In this document: in pieces, positions 52,901 through 61,190 of the stretch | Position numbering within the stretch: the first letter of the stretch is position 1 | Layout: each line of letters opens with the position of its first letter | Assembly (NCBI RefSeq): GCF_000802245.2 | Contig: NZ_CP021080.1 | Span: 3,844,001-3,908,000, forward strand | Origin: Streptomyces pluripotens | GTDB taxonomy: Bacteria > Actinomycetota > Actinomycetes > Streptomycetales > Streptomycetaceae | Reading direction: 5' to 3' | DNA: 64,000 nt | Notes under the pieces: model-generated | What the model saw: only the letters and a program-made list of their open reading frames with translations | What the model was told of the DNA's origin: nothing | The model's database searches: none | Translations under genes and position numbers: made by a program

Positions 52901-54022
52901 TCAGGCTGGTTCCGTGCGCAGGAGGGCGGTGGCGTCCAGGATCCGGTCGAGGTCGTGGTCGGTCAGGCTGGCGTGCAGGCAGATCCGTAGGGGCAGGTGA
53001 CCCTGGCGCGGCACGGGCAGTACGAAGGCGCTGGCGCGGACCGCGGCGGCGTCCAGGGCGGTGACGGAGCGGGCGAGACGGGGCAGCGTGGTGTGGACGA
53101 GGGAGGCGATGTGGGCGCCGGGCCCGACGCCCCATCCCTGCTGGTCCAGCCCCGTGCGCAGGGTGTGGGTGCGGTCGGCGAGGCGGGTCCTGGCCTGGTC
53201 CGCGTGTTCGATCAGGGTGAGGGTGGCGTCGATGCCCGCGATGTCGCGCGGCAACAGGGTGGAGGCGAAGCAGGCCGAGCGGGCCCGGTAGCGGATTTGC
53301 TCGGCTGCGGCGCGGCTGGTCGCCACGATGCCGGCGCGGGCGGTGAAGGCCTTGGCGAGCGAGGCGGTGCGGTGGGCCACCCGGTGGCCGAGAGTCAGCT
53401 GGGCGGCTAGCCCGCGGCCGGCGGGGCCCAGGGCGCCGAGTGAGTGGGACTCGTCCAGCACGACGGTGCCGCCGTGCAACTCTGCGGTCTCCACCATCTC
53501 GGCCAGCGGGGTCAGGTCTCCGCGGATGTTGTACACGGCGTTGAGGACCACGAGGCCAGGGCCGTGCCCGCGCAGCAGTTCCGCTAGGTGCCCGGGGTCG
53601 TTGTGGCGGACGTCGTGCATCTCGGCACGGGCTGCGAGGGCGCCGTCGGTGAGGGAGCTGTGGGCCGTCTCGTCCCGGTAGACCGTTGTGCCCTGGGAGA
53701 GCACCTGCATCAGGCCGAAGTTCGCGGTCCATCCGGACTGGGTGAGGACCACGGCCTCCACACCGAGCCAGGTGGCGATTCGTTCCTCCAGCCGGTGCTG
53801 TGGGTCGTCGGCGAAAAGGTGTGGGGCGGCCATCCGGTTGCCGTTTCCGAACCGCTCGTCGGCCTCCTGCTGGGCGGCGGCGATCGCCGGGTGCCCGCCG
53901 AGGTCGAGGTAGTCGTTGGAGACCACCTCGACGAGCTTGCCGCTGTCCGCGGGCCTTGTGCGGTGCCGGTACAGCACGTCGAGCATCTCGTCGTTCACAT
54001 ACCGCTGCTGATCTTTCGTCAT
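52901..54022 (-). CDS. CqsA-like alpha-oxoamine synthase (quorum-signal synthase family)
   Basis: 373 residues from ATG 54022; CqsA itself has 389. This is a PLP enzyme of the KAPA/aminoketobutyrate ligase fold, with Asp190 and His193 in VVLDESHSLGALGP and the PLP lysine Lys224 in RTASLAKAFTARAG. It is closest to CqsA, not BioF: SNDYLDLGGHP, VVLTQSGWTANFGLMQ, VYRDETAHSSL, RGHGPGLVVLNAVYNIRGDL and ASTLLPRDIAGIDATL line up with my memory of the Vibrio enzyme. CqsA joins an acyl-CoA and an amino-acid-derived substrate to give aminoketone signals. No biotin genes or CqsS-type kinase are adjacent. Confidence 0.82.
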   Translation of the reverse strand: MTKDQQRYVNDEMLDVLYRHRTRPADSGKLVEVVSNDYLDLGGHPAIAAAQQEADERFGNGNRMAAPHLFADDPQHRLEERIATWLGVEAVVLTQSGWTANFGLMQVLSQGTTVYRDETAHSSLTDGALAARAEMHDVRHNDPGHLAELLRGHGPGLVVLNAVYNIRGDLTPLAEMVETAELHGGTVVLDESHSLGALGPAGRGLAAQLTLGHRVAHRTASLAKAFTARAGIVATSRAAAEQIRYRARSACFASTLLPRDIAGIDATLTLIEHADQARTRLADRTHTLRTGLDQQGWGVGPGAHIASLVHTTLPRLARSVTALDAAAVRASAFVLPVPRQGHLPLRICLHASLTDHDLDRILDATALLRTEPA

Positions 54023-54384
54023 GGCAGCATGTGTACTACGTCCCACAACGGCCTGTTCGCGGCATTCACCCGCAGGTGTACAGGAGAAGACCGTGCATGT
54101 GAGCGCGCTCTCCGGCGTTTCGTGTTCCATGATCGCCGGAAGGGATGAACTGGAGAAAGGCGCCGCATGGGGGCAGAACTCCCCGGGCGTGCCGGGGCCG
54201 TGTGCCCCTTGTGCTCTGGTCCACTCTGGGCACCGCCGCTTCCCCCACCTGTCAGTTCAGGCGGGTTGCCGCCTCCCCGTCCGCATGTGCCGCGTGGGCT
54301 CGGAAGCCCGACGGCGTCCGTCACTCCACGACGTGCTGCCGGACGGGGAGACGGTTCCGACGGGCTCGACCGGATCCATGGGAC
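54023..54384. other. Gene-free upstream region of the CqsA-like gene
   Basis: About 360 bases between the synthase start and the DsrE stop. No frame with a convincing start or family pattern was found on either strand. It must hold the synthase promoter; ATGTGTACTACGTCCCACA immediately before the start is the only conspicuous AT-richer stretch. No ribosome site precedes the synthase ATG. Confidence 0.5.
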
Positions 54385-54747
54385 TCAATAGACGAGCGCC
54401 TGCGTCCCGTCCGCCATCGCTTCCTGTACGAACACCTGCGCGCCCGCGATCCGGACGCCCTCGATGACGTCCTTCTCCGTGATCTCCCGCCGGGCCGCGC
54501 ACTGCGTGCACAGTGTGATGCGGCCGGCCGCGAGGACCGAGTCGATCAGGTCGGGCAGCGGGGCCGCGTGCGGCAACTCGAACTCGGCGGCCCGCCCCGG
54601 TAGCGCGAACCAGGAGGACTCCCCGGTCAGCCACAGGGAGACGTCCACTCCACTGGCCACGGCCACCGCCGCGACCGTGAACGCCTGCGAGCAGCGCTCG
54701 GGGGCATCGGCCCCGGCCGTCACCTTGATCACCAGCTTCTTCGGCAT
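54385..54747 (-). CDS. DsrE-family sulfur-relay-like protein
   Basis: 120 residues from ATG 54747. The DsrE/F fold reads KKLVIKVTAGADAPERCSQA, VDVSLWLTGESSWFAL and a Cys motif ITLCTQCAARREI, with Cys residues where DsrE proteins carry persulfide. TACGAT lies about nine nt upstream of the ATG, so the message is probably leaderless. It may handle sulfane sulfur, which fits the rhodanese/DUF1416 pair nearby. The exact partner is unknown. Confidence 0.85.
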   Translation of the reverse strand: MPKKLVIKVTAGADAPERCSQAFTVAAVAVASGVDVSLWLTGESSWFALPGRAAEFELPHAAPLPDLIDSVLAAGRITLCTQCAARREITEKDVIEGVRIAGAQVFVQEAMADGTQALVY

Positions 54748-54853
54748 GGCCGAATCGTAATCTGGTTGCCCACAACTCCATGGATGTGCCATGAGTCTTC
54801 TGTGGAGTGCACGGAAGCGGAGTCCGTGCTTCCCGTCTTGTTGGGGGGACCTC

Positions 54854-55681
54854 TTGGAAGAACTCGAAGCAACATCGCAGGTGAGAGGGGTGGAGCCGCA
54901 GGGGCACCCGCCCGGCGCGAGCCCGGCCGCCGGGCCAGGCGCGTCCGACGTCGGCCCGACCGGCTCTCCGGTGGCCGGTGCGCGCCGCCGTGGCCGTACC
55001 GTCGCGCTGATCGCGGGTGCGGGCGCCCTCGGCGCCGCCGCGGGCCTGTGCGGTGGTTACGTTGTCCAGGCGGGGCGCGCCCCCACCCGGCTGCCACCCC
55101 TGTCCCAGCCGGTCGTCCGCCAGGCCAAGGGCGGCGTACCGCGGCTGACAGCCGCCCAGGACCGTCGGGTGAAGACGGACGGTGACCTGCGGAAACTACT
55201 GCTGAAACGGCCCAAGGGGGCCCGGGAGGCCGCTGTCGACGGTGGCTCCGACGGCTGGCTGGATCTGGCCGGCTACGCGGACGATTTCACCAAACCGGAC
55301 GTGGCCTTCGCCGCCCTGATGAAGGAAGGATTCCGACGCGCTGCTGTGACCGGCTGGCGGACCAGTGACACATACGTCGAGATCCGGCTCGTGCAGTACC
55401 GCCAGGAGACGTACCTGAGCGCCGCCGGCGCGGTGGTGGAGCAGGCGTCCGCGGAGGACGCGAGGCCGGCCACCCGCAGCTGGCCCATACCGGGTACCGG
55501 CGACGGCACCGCGTACGTGCACAGCAGGCCCGAGTCCACCCTGGGCTACCCGCCCGTGTACCTGGCCGAGGCGGTGGCCTCGCGCGGTGACCTCCTCATG
55601 GAGGTCTGGGTCGCCGGGTCCAGGCCGATCACCAAGGAGGGGATCATGGATCTGGCGAAGCGGCAGGCGGCTCGGCTGTGA
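54854..55681 (+). CDS. Membrane-anchored hypothetical protein (first of three-gene operon)
   Basis: 275 residues from TTG 54854, five nt after GGGGGGA; an upstream ATG lacks a site. A Pro/Gly-rich N-terminus precedes one membrane helix (~48-70, TVALIAGAGALGAAAGLCGG) and an extracellular domain (~90-270) with strands such as AAVTGWRTSDTYVEIRLVQY and GDLLMEVWVAGSRPITKEGI. No family recognised. It shares this layout with the next two genes, each overlapping by 4 nt, so the three products probably work together outside the membrane. Confidence 0.75.
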   Translation: MEELEATSQVRGVEPQGHPPGASPAAGPGASDVGPTGSPVAGARRRGRTVALIAGAGALGAAAGLCGGYVVQAGRAPTRLPPLSQPVVRQAKGGVPRLTAAQDRRVKTDGDLRKLLLKRPKGAREAAVDGGSDGWLDLAGYADDFTKPDVAFAALMKEGFRRAAVTGWRTSDTYVEIRLVQYRQETYLSAAGAVVEQASAEDARPATRSWPIPGTGDGTAYVHSRPESTLGYPPVYLAEAVASRGDLLMEVWVAGSRPITKEGIMDLAKRQAARL

Positions 55682-56607
55682 ACCGGGGACACGAGAACGG
55701 CACCGGCATGCCCGCCGACGCGACCGGGCGGCACGTGGAGGCCGACGGGGCGCCCAGGGGTGCTGACGGCGCACAGCCCGAGGTGCGAGGGGACCTCGCC
55801 GACACAGCCGGGGGACCTGCCGAGACCCCGGGGCGTGCCCGCGGGCGAGGCGGGAGCCGGCGCCGGACCGCCGGGGTCGTCGGCACGGTCCTGCTGGCCG
55901 TGGCGGTCGTCGCCGGTGCCGGGTGCACCGCGGTGACCGTCCTGCACGCCGACCGGGACCCGGGAAAGCCCGTCTGGAAGTTCCCGAAGGTCGGTGGTTC
56001 GGACGGCACGGACGACGAGGTGCGGAGTGGCTCGACGGACGGTGTGTCGGCACTGCGCGCCATGCTGGTGCCGTACCAGAAGAGCGGGTACAGCCAGGGG
56101 CCCGACATAGCCGGGTTCGGCTCCGACGCCCAGCTCACCGGGCGCGAGGCCACCGCCCTGCGCAAGCAGTCGATCCGCGACCTGCCGCCGCAGGCCCGGC
56201 GGAAGCTGGACGACCTGATCGACCACCAGCACATCAAGGGCATGGTGATGCGCAGCTACGAGCATGAAGGCTCCATCAGCTCGCCCTTCGACAAGCCCTT
56301 CACCATCGGTTTCCAGCTGGTCGAAATGGAGAACCGCGGCGCAGCCGAGAAGCTCGCCACCGCCGGCGCGGGGCTGCTGAAGAGCTTCGGCGAAGGGCCG
56401 GAGATCCCAGGGCACGAGAATGCAGTCTGCGTCCTTGAGCCCACGAGGGACAGCGGCAAGCTGGATCGGATGCTCTGCTCCGCCCGCGTGGGCGACGTAC
56501 TGTTCTCCGCCCGGGTCTGTGGTGTCCACCGGCTCGCCGCCCACACCGTCGCCCTGTTCGTGGGCGAGCAGCTCGACCGCATCAAGGACCCGGGGAAGGC
56601 CGTATGA
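55678..56607 (+). CDS. Membrane-anchored hypothetical protein (second of operon)
   Basis: 309 residues. A disordered Gly/Ala/Pro-rich cytoplasmic part is followed by a membrane helix (~65-85, TAGVVGTVLLAVAVVAGAGC, with a lipobox-like Cys) and an extracellular domain. That domain has SGYSQGPDIAGFGSDAQLTG, a helical KLDDLIDHQHIKGMVMRSYE and a conserved-looking Cys pair (NAVCVLEP, RMLCSARV). The GTG start overlaps the previous stop by 4 nt. It resembles the first protein in layout; function unknown. Confidence 0.78.
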   Translation: MNRGHENGTGMPADATGRHVEADGAPRGADGAQPEVRGDLADTAGGPAETPGRARGRGGSRRRTAGVVGTVLLAVAVVAGAGCTAVTVLHADRDPGKPVWKFPKVGGSDGTDDEVRSGSTDGVSALRAMLVPYQKSGYSQGPDIAGFGSDAQLTGREATALRKQSIRDLPPQARRKLDDLIDHQHIKGMVMRSYEHEGSISSPFDKPFTIGFQLVEMENRGAAEKLATAGAGLLKSFGEGPEIPGHENAVCVLEPTRDSGKLDRMLCSARVGDVLFSARVCGVHRLAAHTVALFVGEQLDRIKDPGKAV

Positions 56608-57527
56608 CAGAGCAGCACACATCCGCGCCCATGACCGGTGAAGCGCCCAGCACCGGCGTACCGCCCGTGCCCGGCGTACCGCCCGTGCCCGGCGTACCGC
56701 CCGTGCCCGGCGTACCGCCCGTGCCCGACCACCCGCCCGTCGTGGCACCGGTCCGGGGCAGGAAGGACCGCCGGGTCCCGCGCGGTGTCCTGCGGTGGAC
56801 CGTTGCGGTCGTGGCTTTCGCGGTGGCCGGTGCGTCGACGGCGTACGGCGTCACCCAGATGAAGCGCACCGATGTCCCCGGGCTCGCCACCCGCTCCGAC
56901 GGCCGCTGGGACTACCCGGCGATCGTCCGGCCGCCGCTGCCCGCCGGCAGCCCAGCCCCCTTCGCCGATGCCAACAAGGGCACCTCCCACTACGCCGACC
57001 TGCGCGGACTGGTGCTGCCGGCTCCGAAGGGAGCGAAGCCCGACAAGCGGCTGCGCGGTGACCACGGGTGGCTGACCACGAAGGTCTTCCTCTCCGAGTA
57101 CGCGACGAAGGAGGATCGGGCCGCCCTCGCGGACACGCTCAGGGACCGGGGGCTGCGACACATCGCGGCCCGGGGCTGGACCATGCCGGACGGCACCCGG
57201 ACCCGGATCTACCTGCTCCAGTTCGACACGGGCCTGGTCGCCGGCAGGGTCCAGGAGGAGCAGTTCACCGACTACACCACGCCCGTCCGCGACCTGCGCG
57301 GGGCGCCGTTGGCGCTGCTGGACGAGACGTTCCCCGAAGCCGCCAAGACCGCGCACGTGTCGCACCACGTCTACGTCGAGCCGCGGCCCTACGGCGCCGA
57401 GCAGGTCCGCCAGGCCTACCTCACCGCCGGCGACGTCCTCGCCCTCGTGGTGCAGTCCCGCAAGGGCGGAGCGAAGAAGATCCCGTTCCAGCAGACGGTC
57501 GTTCTGCAGGAGCAGCTCCTGGACTGA
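56604..57527 (+). CDS. Membrane-anchored hypothetical protein with Pro-rich repeats (third of operon)
   Basis: 307 residues. The cytoplasmic N-terminus contains four GVPPVP units coded by a perfect 18-nt DNA repeat. Then come a basic stretch (RGRKDRRVPRGVLR), one membrane helix (~65-86) and an extracellular domain (~110-305) related in pattern to its two upstream neighbours (TKVFLSEYATKEDRAALADT, YLTAGDVLALVVQSRKGG). It overlaps the second gene by 4 nt. The Pro-rich segment could bind SH3-like or cytoskeletal partners; inference only. Confidence 0.78.
   Translation: MTEQHTSAPMTGEAPSTGVPPVPGVPPVPGVPPVPGVPPVPDHPPVVAPVRGRKDRRVPRGVLRWTVAVVAFAVAGASTAYGVTQMKRTDVPGLATRSDGRWDYPAIVRPPLPAGSPAPFADANKGTSHYADLRGLVLPAPKGAKPDKRLRGDHGWLTTKVFLSEYATKEDRAALADTLRDRGLRHIAARGWTMPDGTRTRIYLLQFDTGLVAGRVQEEQFTDYTTPVRDLRGAPLALLDETFPEAAKTAHVSHHVYVEPRPYGAEQVRQAYLTAGDVLALVVQSRKGGAKKIPFQQTVVLQEQLLD
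56653..56724 (+). repeat. Four perfect 18-bp tandem repeats
   Basis: CCGGCGTACCGCCCGTGC starts at 56653, 56671, 56689 and 56707, identical each time. It codes Gly-Val-Pro-Pro-Val-Pro. Repeat number is likely variable between strains. Confidence 0.95.
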
Positions 57528-57720
57528 CAGCGAGGGAGGGCGCGTGGTGGTTTTTCGGCCGGTCCGGCTCGGGCTGACCGACATCGGCGGCCGTCGGCCC
57601 CGAGGAGCCCACCTCGCCGGGAGGCCGGGGTTCCGGGCGCGTAAGCTGGGCCCCGGCTCTGTCGTATTCCCCCGAGCTCTCCGGGCAGGGGGACCCCCGA
57701 CCCTCGCTCAAGGAGCACCC

Positions 57721-57819
57721 GTGGAGATCTTCTTCGAAACCCTGCTGGTCCTGGTCTGTGTTGGCGTGCTCGCCTTCGCCGGTCTGACCGTGAAGAAGCT
57801 GTACCAGGGCCAGCGCTGA
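57721..57819 (+). CDS. 32-residue membrane microprotein
   Basis: GTG 57721 follows AAGGAG by five nt, a stronger start than any in the longer frame around it. The product is VEIFFETLLVLVCVGVLAFA then GLTVKKLYQGQR: one membrane helix with a basic C-terminus on the cytoplasmic side by the positive-inside rule. Small proteins of this kind at this place are conserved in Streptomyces as I recall. It lies 25 nt before the nitrobindin-like gene. Function unknown. Confidence 0.75.
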   Translation: MEIFFETLLVLVCVGVLAFAGLTVKKLYQGQR

Positions 57820-57844
57820 CCCCCACCTAGGAAAACTGCCGCTC

Positions 57845-58420
57845 ATGATCGAGATCCCGTCCGACCTGCACAAGGACCTCGTCCCGCTCGCCTTCCTGCT
57901 CGGCAACTGGGCCGGCGCGGGCGTGCACGACTTCCCCGGCTCGCAGAAGTGCAACTTCGGGCAGGAGGTCAGCTTCACCCACGACGGCCGGGACTTCCTG
58001 GAGTACCACTCCCACACCTGGGTGCTGGACCAGGACGGCAACAAGGTCCGCCCCCTGGAGTCGGAGTCGGGCTTCTGGCGGATCGACGCCGACCGCAAGG
58101 TCGAGGTCACGATGACCCGCGACGACGGAGTCATCGAGATCTGGTACGGCGAGATGGCCGACAAGAAGCCGCAGATCGATCTCGTGACGGACGCCGTCGC
58201 GCGGACGCCCGCCGCGCAGCCGTACAGCGGTGGCAAGCGGCTGTACGGCTACGTCAAGAGCGACCTGATGTGGGTCGGCGAGAAGCAGACCCCCGAGGTC
58301 GAGCTCCGCCCCTACATGTCGGCGCACCTGAAGAAGGTCGTCACTCCGGAGGAGGTCGAGCGCTGGGCGAAGGCCCTCCCCGACGACATGCCTGATGACG
58401 GCATCGCCTTCTTCAAGTAG
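57845..58420 (+). CDS. Nitrobindin-like heme/fatty-acid-binding beta-barrel protein (FABP family)
   Basis: 191 residues. It is a ten-stranded barrel family with motif LLGNWAGAGVHDFP (the GxWxGxG signature), then FTHDGRDFLEYHSHTWVLDQ, ESGFWRID and EIWYG. Nitrobindins bind ferric heme and can act on peroxynitrite; the C-terminal His-containing strand that binds heme reads MSAHLKKV. In Streptomyces genomes this gene normally sits beside nur, as here (68-nt gap). No export signal. Confidence 0.88.
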   Translation: MIEIPSDLHKDLVPLAFLLGNWAGAGVHDFPGSQKCNFGQEVSFTHDGRDFLEYHSHTWVLDQDGNKVRPLESESGFWRIDADRKVEVTMTRDDGVIEIWYGEMADKKPQIDLVTDAVARTPAAQPYSGGKRLYGYVKSDLMWVGEKQTPEVELRPYMSAHLKKVVTPEEVERWAKALPDDMPDDGIAFFK

Positions 58421-58488
58421 CGGTACCGCCTTCTTCGAGTAGGCCTCACCCAGCAGCCTGCACACCGGGTGGCTCTAGACTTTCCAGT

Positions 58489-58926
58489 GTGGTGAGCACC
58501 GACTGGAAGAGCGACCTCAGGCAGCGCGGCTACCGGCTGACGCCGCAGCGGCAGCTTGTCCTCGAAGCCGTGGACACCCTTGAGCACGCGACCCCCGACG
58601 ACATCCTCGTGGAAGTGAGGAAGACGGCGTCGGGGGTCAACATTTCCACCGTCTACCGAACGCTGGAACTGCTGGAGGAGCTGGGGCTGGTCAGCCACGC
58701 CCACCTGGGACACGGCGCCCCCACCTATCACCTCGCCGACCGCCACCACCATCTTCACCTGGTGTGCCGGGACTGCGAGAACGTGATCGAGGCGGATGTG
58801 GACGTGGCCGCGGAGTTCACGGCGAAGTTGCGGCGGCAGTTCGGCTTCGACACGGACATGAAGCACTTCGCGCTCTTCGGCCGGTGCGCGGATTGTTCGC
58901 TGAAGAGTTCAACTACCACGTCGTAG
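58489..58926 (+). CDS. nur: Nickel-responsive Fur-family repressor Nur
   Basis: 145 residues from GTG 58489 (GTG 58492 also possible). The winged-helix part is MVSTDWKSDLRQRGYRLTPQ and NISTVYRTLELLEELGL. The metal-binding domain contains HLADRHHHLHLVCRDC, the His-rich nickel site, and a second Cys pair CADC. Sequence agrees closely with my recollection of S. coelicolor Nur (SCO4179), which represses nickel uptake and the Fe-SOD gene when nickel is present. TAGACT about nine nt before the start suggests a leaderless message. Confidence 0.9.
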   Translation: MVSTDWKSDLRQRGYRLTPQRQLVLEAVDTLEHATPDDILVEVRKTASGVNISTVYRTLELLEELGLVSHAHLGHGAPTYHLADRHHHLHLVCRDCENVIEADVDVAAEFTAKLRRQFGFDTDMKHFALFGRCADCSLKSSTTTS

Positions 58927-58935
58927 GCTTGCGGT

Positions 58936-59901
58936 ATGAAGAGCCCTCTGCTGTCCCTGCCCGGCGCGGTTCCAGGCGAAGGCGCGGACGAAGGTGTCGC
59001 CGCCCACTACGGCGACCTGTTCCGCGAGCAGCGCGCCCTCGCCGACGGCACCGGATTCGTCGACCTCTCCCACCGCGGAGTCGTCACCGTCAGCGGCGAG
59101 GACCGCCTGAGCTGGTTGCACCTGCTGCTCACCCAGCACGTCAGCGAACTGCCCGCGGGCGAGGCCACCGAGGCGCTGATCCTCTCCGCGCACGGACACA
59201 TCGAGCACGCCCTGTACCTGGTGGACGACGGTGCGACGGTGTGGGCGCACGTGGAGCCCGGCACCCAGGACGCGCTGGTCGCGTACCTGGAGTCGATGAA
59301 GTTCTTCTACCGGGTGGAGGTCGCCGACCGCACCGCCGACTTCGCGGTCGTCCACCTGCCGGCCGGCTCGATCGCCGAGGTGCCCGAGGGTGTCGTCGTG
59401 CGCGAGACAGCGTACGGCCGTGACCTCTTCCTGCCGCGTGCCGACCTGGAGGAGTTCGCCGCCGCGCACGGACCCGCCGCCGGGCTGCTCGCCCACGAGG
59501 CACTGCGCGTCGAGCACCACCGACCCCGCCTCGGCTTTGAGACCGATCACCGTACGATCCCGCACGAGTTGGGTTGGATCGGCACGGCGGTGCATCTGCA
59601 GAAGGGCTGCTACCGAGGTCAGGAGACCGTCGCCCGGGTGCAGAACCTGGGCAAGCCGCCCCGGCGCCTGGTTTTCCTGCACCTGGACGGCAGCGAGGTT
59701 CACCTGCCGCTGCCCGGCACGGAGATCCGCCTCGCGGACGACGGCCCCGACGGCCGCAAGATCGGCTTCGTGACCACGTCCGCACGCCACCACGAGCTCG
59801 GCCCGGTGGCCCTCGCGCTGGTGAAGCGGAACGTACCGGTCGACGCCCGACTGATCGCCGGGGACACGGCCGCGGCCCAGGAAGTCGTCGTTGCGCCGTA
59901 G
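58936..59901 (+). CDS. YgfZ/GcvT-like folate-dependent Fe-S cluster maintenance protein
   Basis: 321 residues. The YgfZ signature is the KGCYRGQET loop with the redox Cys. The aminomethyltransferase-like fold starts with DLSHRGVVTVSGEDRLSWLH and ends with a barrel (KIGFVTTSARHHELGPVALA). YgfZ helps certain iron-sulfur enzymes through a tetrahydrofolate-dependent step. It starts ten nt after nur, so the two may be co-transcribed. It is convergent with dtd. Confidence 0.9.
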   Translation: MKSPLLSLPGAVPGEGADEGVAAHYGDLFREQRALADGTGFVDLSHRGVVTVSGEDRLSWLHLLLTQHVSELPAGEATEALILSAHGHIEHALYLVDDGATVWAHVEPGTQDALVAYLESMKFFYRVEVADRTADFAVVHLPAGSIAEVPEGVVVRETAYGRDLFLPRADLEEFAAAHGPAAGLLAHEALRVEHHRPRLGFETDHRTIPHELGWIGTAVHLQKGCYRGQETVARVQNLGKPPRRLVFLHLDGSEVHLPLPGTEIRLADDGPDGRKIGFVTTSARHHELGPVALALVKRNVPVDARLIAGDTAAAQEVVVAP

Positions 59902-59948
59902 CCGGCTCGGCTAGTGCCGGGACGGGGCGAACGGTGCCTGTTGCGGCA

Positions 59949-60374
59949 CTAGATCTCCAGCAGCACGGTGAACGGCCCGTCGTTGGTCAGGGACACCCGC
60001 ATCCGTGCTCCGAACCGGCCGGTCGCCACCGTCGCCCCCAGAGCCCGCAGTCGGGCCACTACCTCGTCCACCAGCGGCTCGGCCACATCGCCGGGGGCGG
60101 CGGCGTTCCACGTCGGGCGGCGGCCCTTGCGTGCGTCCCCGTACAGCGTGAACTGGCTGATCACGAGGAGCGGGGCGTCGATGTCACTGCACGACTTCTC
60201 GTCCTGCAGCATCCGGATCGACCACAGTTTGCGGGCCAGCTGGGCCGCCTTCTCCTTGGTGTCCTCGTGGGTCGCCCCGACGAGGACGCACAGTCCCTCG
60301 CCCTCGATCGCGCCCACCGTCTCGCCGTCCACGACGACGCTCGCGCCGTCCACTCTCTGCACTACCGCACGCAT
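59949..60374 (-). CDS. dtd: D-aminoacyl-tRNA deacylase
   Basis: 141 residues from ATG 60374; an ATG 12 nt upstream is less likely. Start [20 protein letters not shown], the catalytic-loop [20 protein letters not shown] and the C-terminal [11 protein letters not shown] identify it. It removes D-amino acids wrongly attached to tRNA and works as a dimer. In E. coli the last motif is NDGPVT; here Phe replaces Val, a minor change. It is convergent with ygfZ and divergent from rsiG. Confidence 0.93.
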   Translation of the reverse strand: MRAVVQRVDGASVVVDGETVGAIEGEGLCVLVGATHEDTKEKAAQLARKLWSIRMLQDEKSCSDIDAPLLVISQFTLYGDARKGRRPTWNAAAPGDVAEPLVDEVVARLRALGATVATGRFGARMRVSLTNDGPFTVLLEI

Positions 60375-60533
60375 GCGAACCATCATGCCGGGTGCCCCGC
60401 ACCTGGCTGCAGGGGGCCCAATATGGATCTCTTACCGCCCATCTGGGGCCGTTCGGGGGCACTCGGTCACATACTGGTCGGTTGGGGTGGCACGATGCTT
60501 TTACACGCCGGTCGAGGGGACGGTCAGAAGCAG

Positions 60534-61133
60534 ATGAGCACACCGAGTACCAGGCGACCGGGGACGCAGACGCCGTATCGGCCGCCCGCGCAGCGTGGCG
60601 ACGGCACGGCCGGTCCGGTGCTGCCCGCGGAGCCTTTCGAGCCCGACCTGGCCCGGATGAGTCTGCCCGAACTACGTGCCCTGCGCCGCGACGCCCAGCG
60701 CGACGAGGCGGACCTCAGCTACGTGCGGCGGCTGCTGCAGGGGCGGATCGACATCCTGCGGGCGGAGCTGTGCCGGCGCGGTCGGGCGTCCCTGCCCGCG
60801 CCCGCGGACGGGTCCGTCGTCGACCGGCTCCCGGAGATCCTCAAGGACGCACCGGCCCAGCACCGTTCCTCCGCCCGCCATGTCACCCTCGGCACCCCGC
60901 ACAATGAGGCGTACCGGAGGCTGGCCGCCGAGATGCTCGCCGAGGTCGAGCTGTCAGACCTGCAGGCGCGCACCGACCTGGAGCTGGCCACCGCCATGGG
61001 ACGTCTGGTCTCCTACGAGCAGGAGGTCTCCCGGTGCCGCCAACGGCTGCAGCACACGACCGACGACTGCAGTGGGGAGATCGCGCGCCGCTACCGGATG
61101 GGCGAGGCGCAAGTGGACGACCTGTTGATGTGA
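60534..61133 (+). CDS. rsiG: RsiG, c-di-GMP-dependent anti-sigma factor of WhiG
   Basis: 199 residues from ATG 60534. It is a helical hairpin protein carrying the two c-di-GMP signature motifs E-x3-S-x2-R-x3-Q-x3-D. Motif 1 is Glu58, Ser62, Arg65, Gln69, Asp73 (EADLSYVRRLLQGRID). Motif 2 is Glu162, Ser166, Arg169, Gln173, Asp177 (EQEVSRCRQRLQHTTD). RsiG with c-di-GMP holds the sporulation sigma factor WhiG inactive. S. coelicolor SCO4184 is the counterpart I recall. The first ~40 residues are disordered. The double motif makes this assignment strong. Confidence 0.92.
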   Translation: MSTPSTRRPGTQTPYRPPAQRGDGTAGPVLPAEPFEPDLARMSLPELRALRRDAQRDEADLSYVRRLLQGRIDILRAELCRRGRASLPAPADGSVVDRLPEILKDAPAQHRSSARHVTLGTPHNEAYRRLAAEMLAEVELSDLQARTDLELATAMGRLVSYEQEVSRCRQRLQHTTDDCSGEIARRYRMGEAQVDDLLM

Positions 61134-61190
61134 CGGGCGTCGGGAAAAAATCCTGCGACGCGCTGGCGGGCGCTTGCATACGGTGACCCC

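Noticed and set aside
52901-54022. Considered biotin synthase-type BioF
   Set aside because: No biotin genes nearby and motif agreement is better with CqsA; phylogeny is needed to settle it.
54021-54467. Plus-strand frame of 148 codons upstream of the DsrE gene
   Set aside because: No ribosome site, irregular codon use and no recognisable pattern; treated as non-coding.
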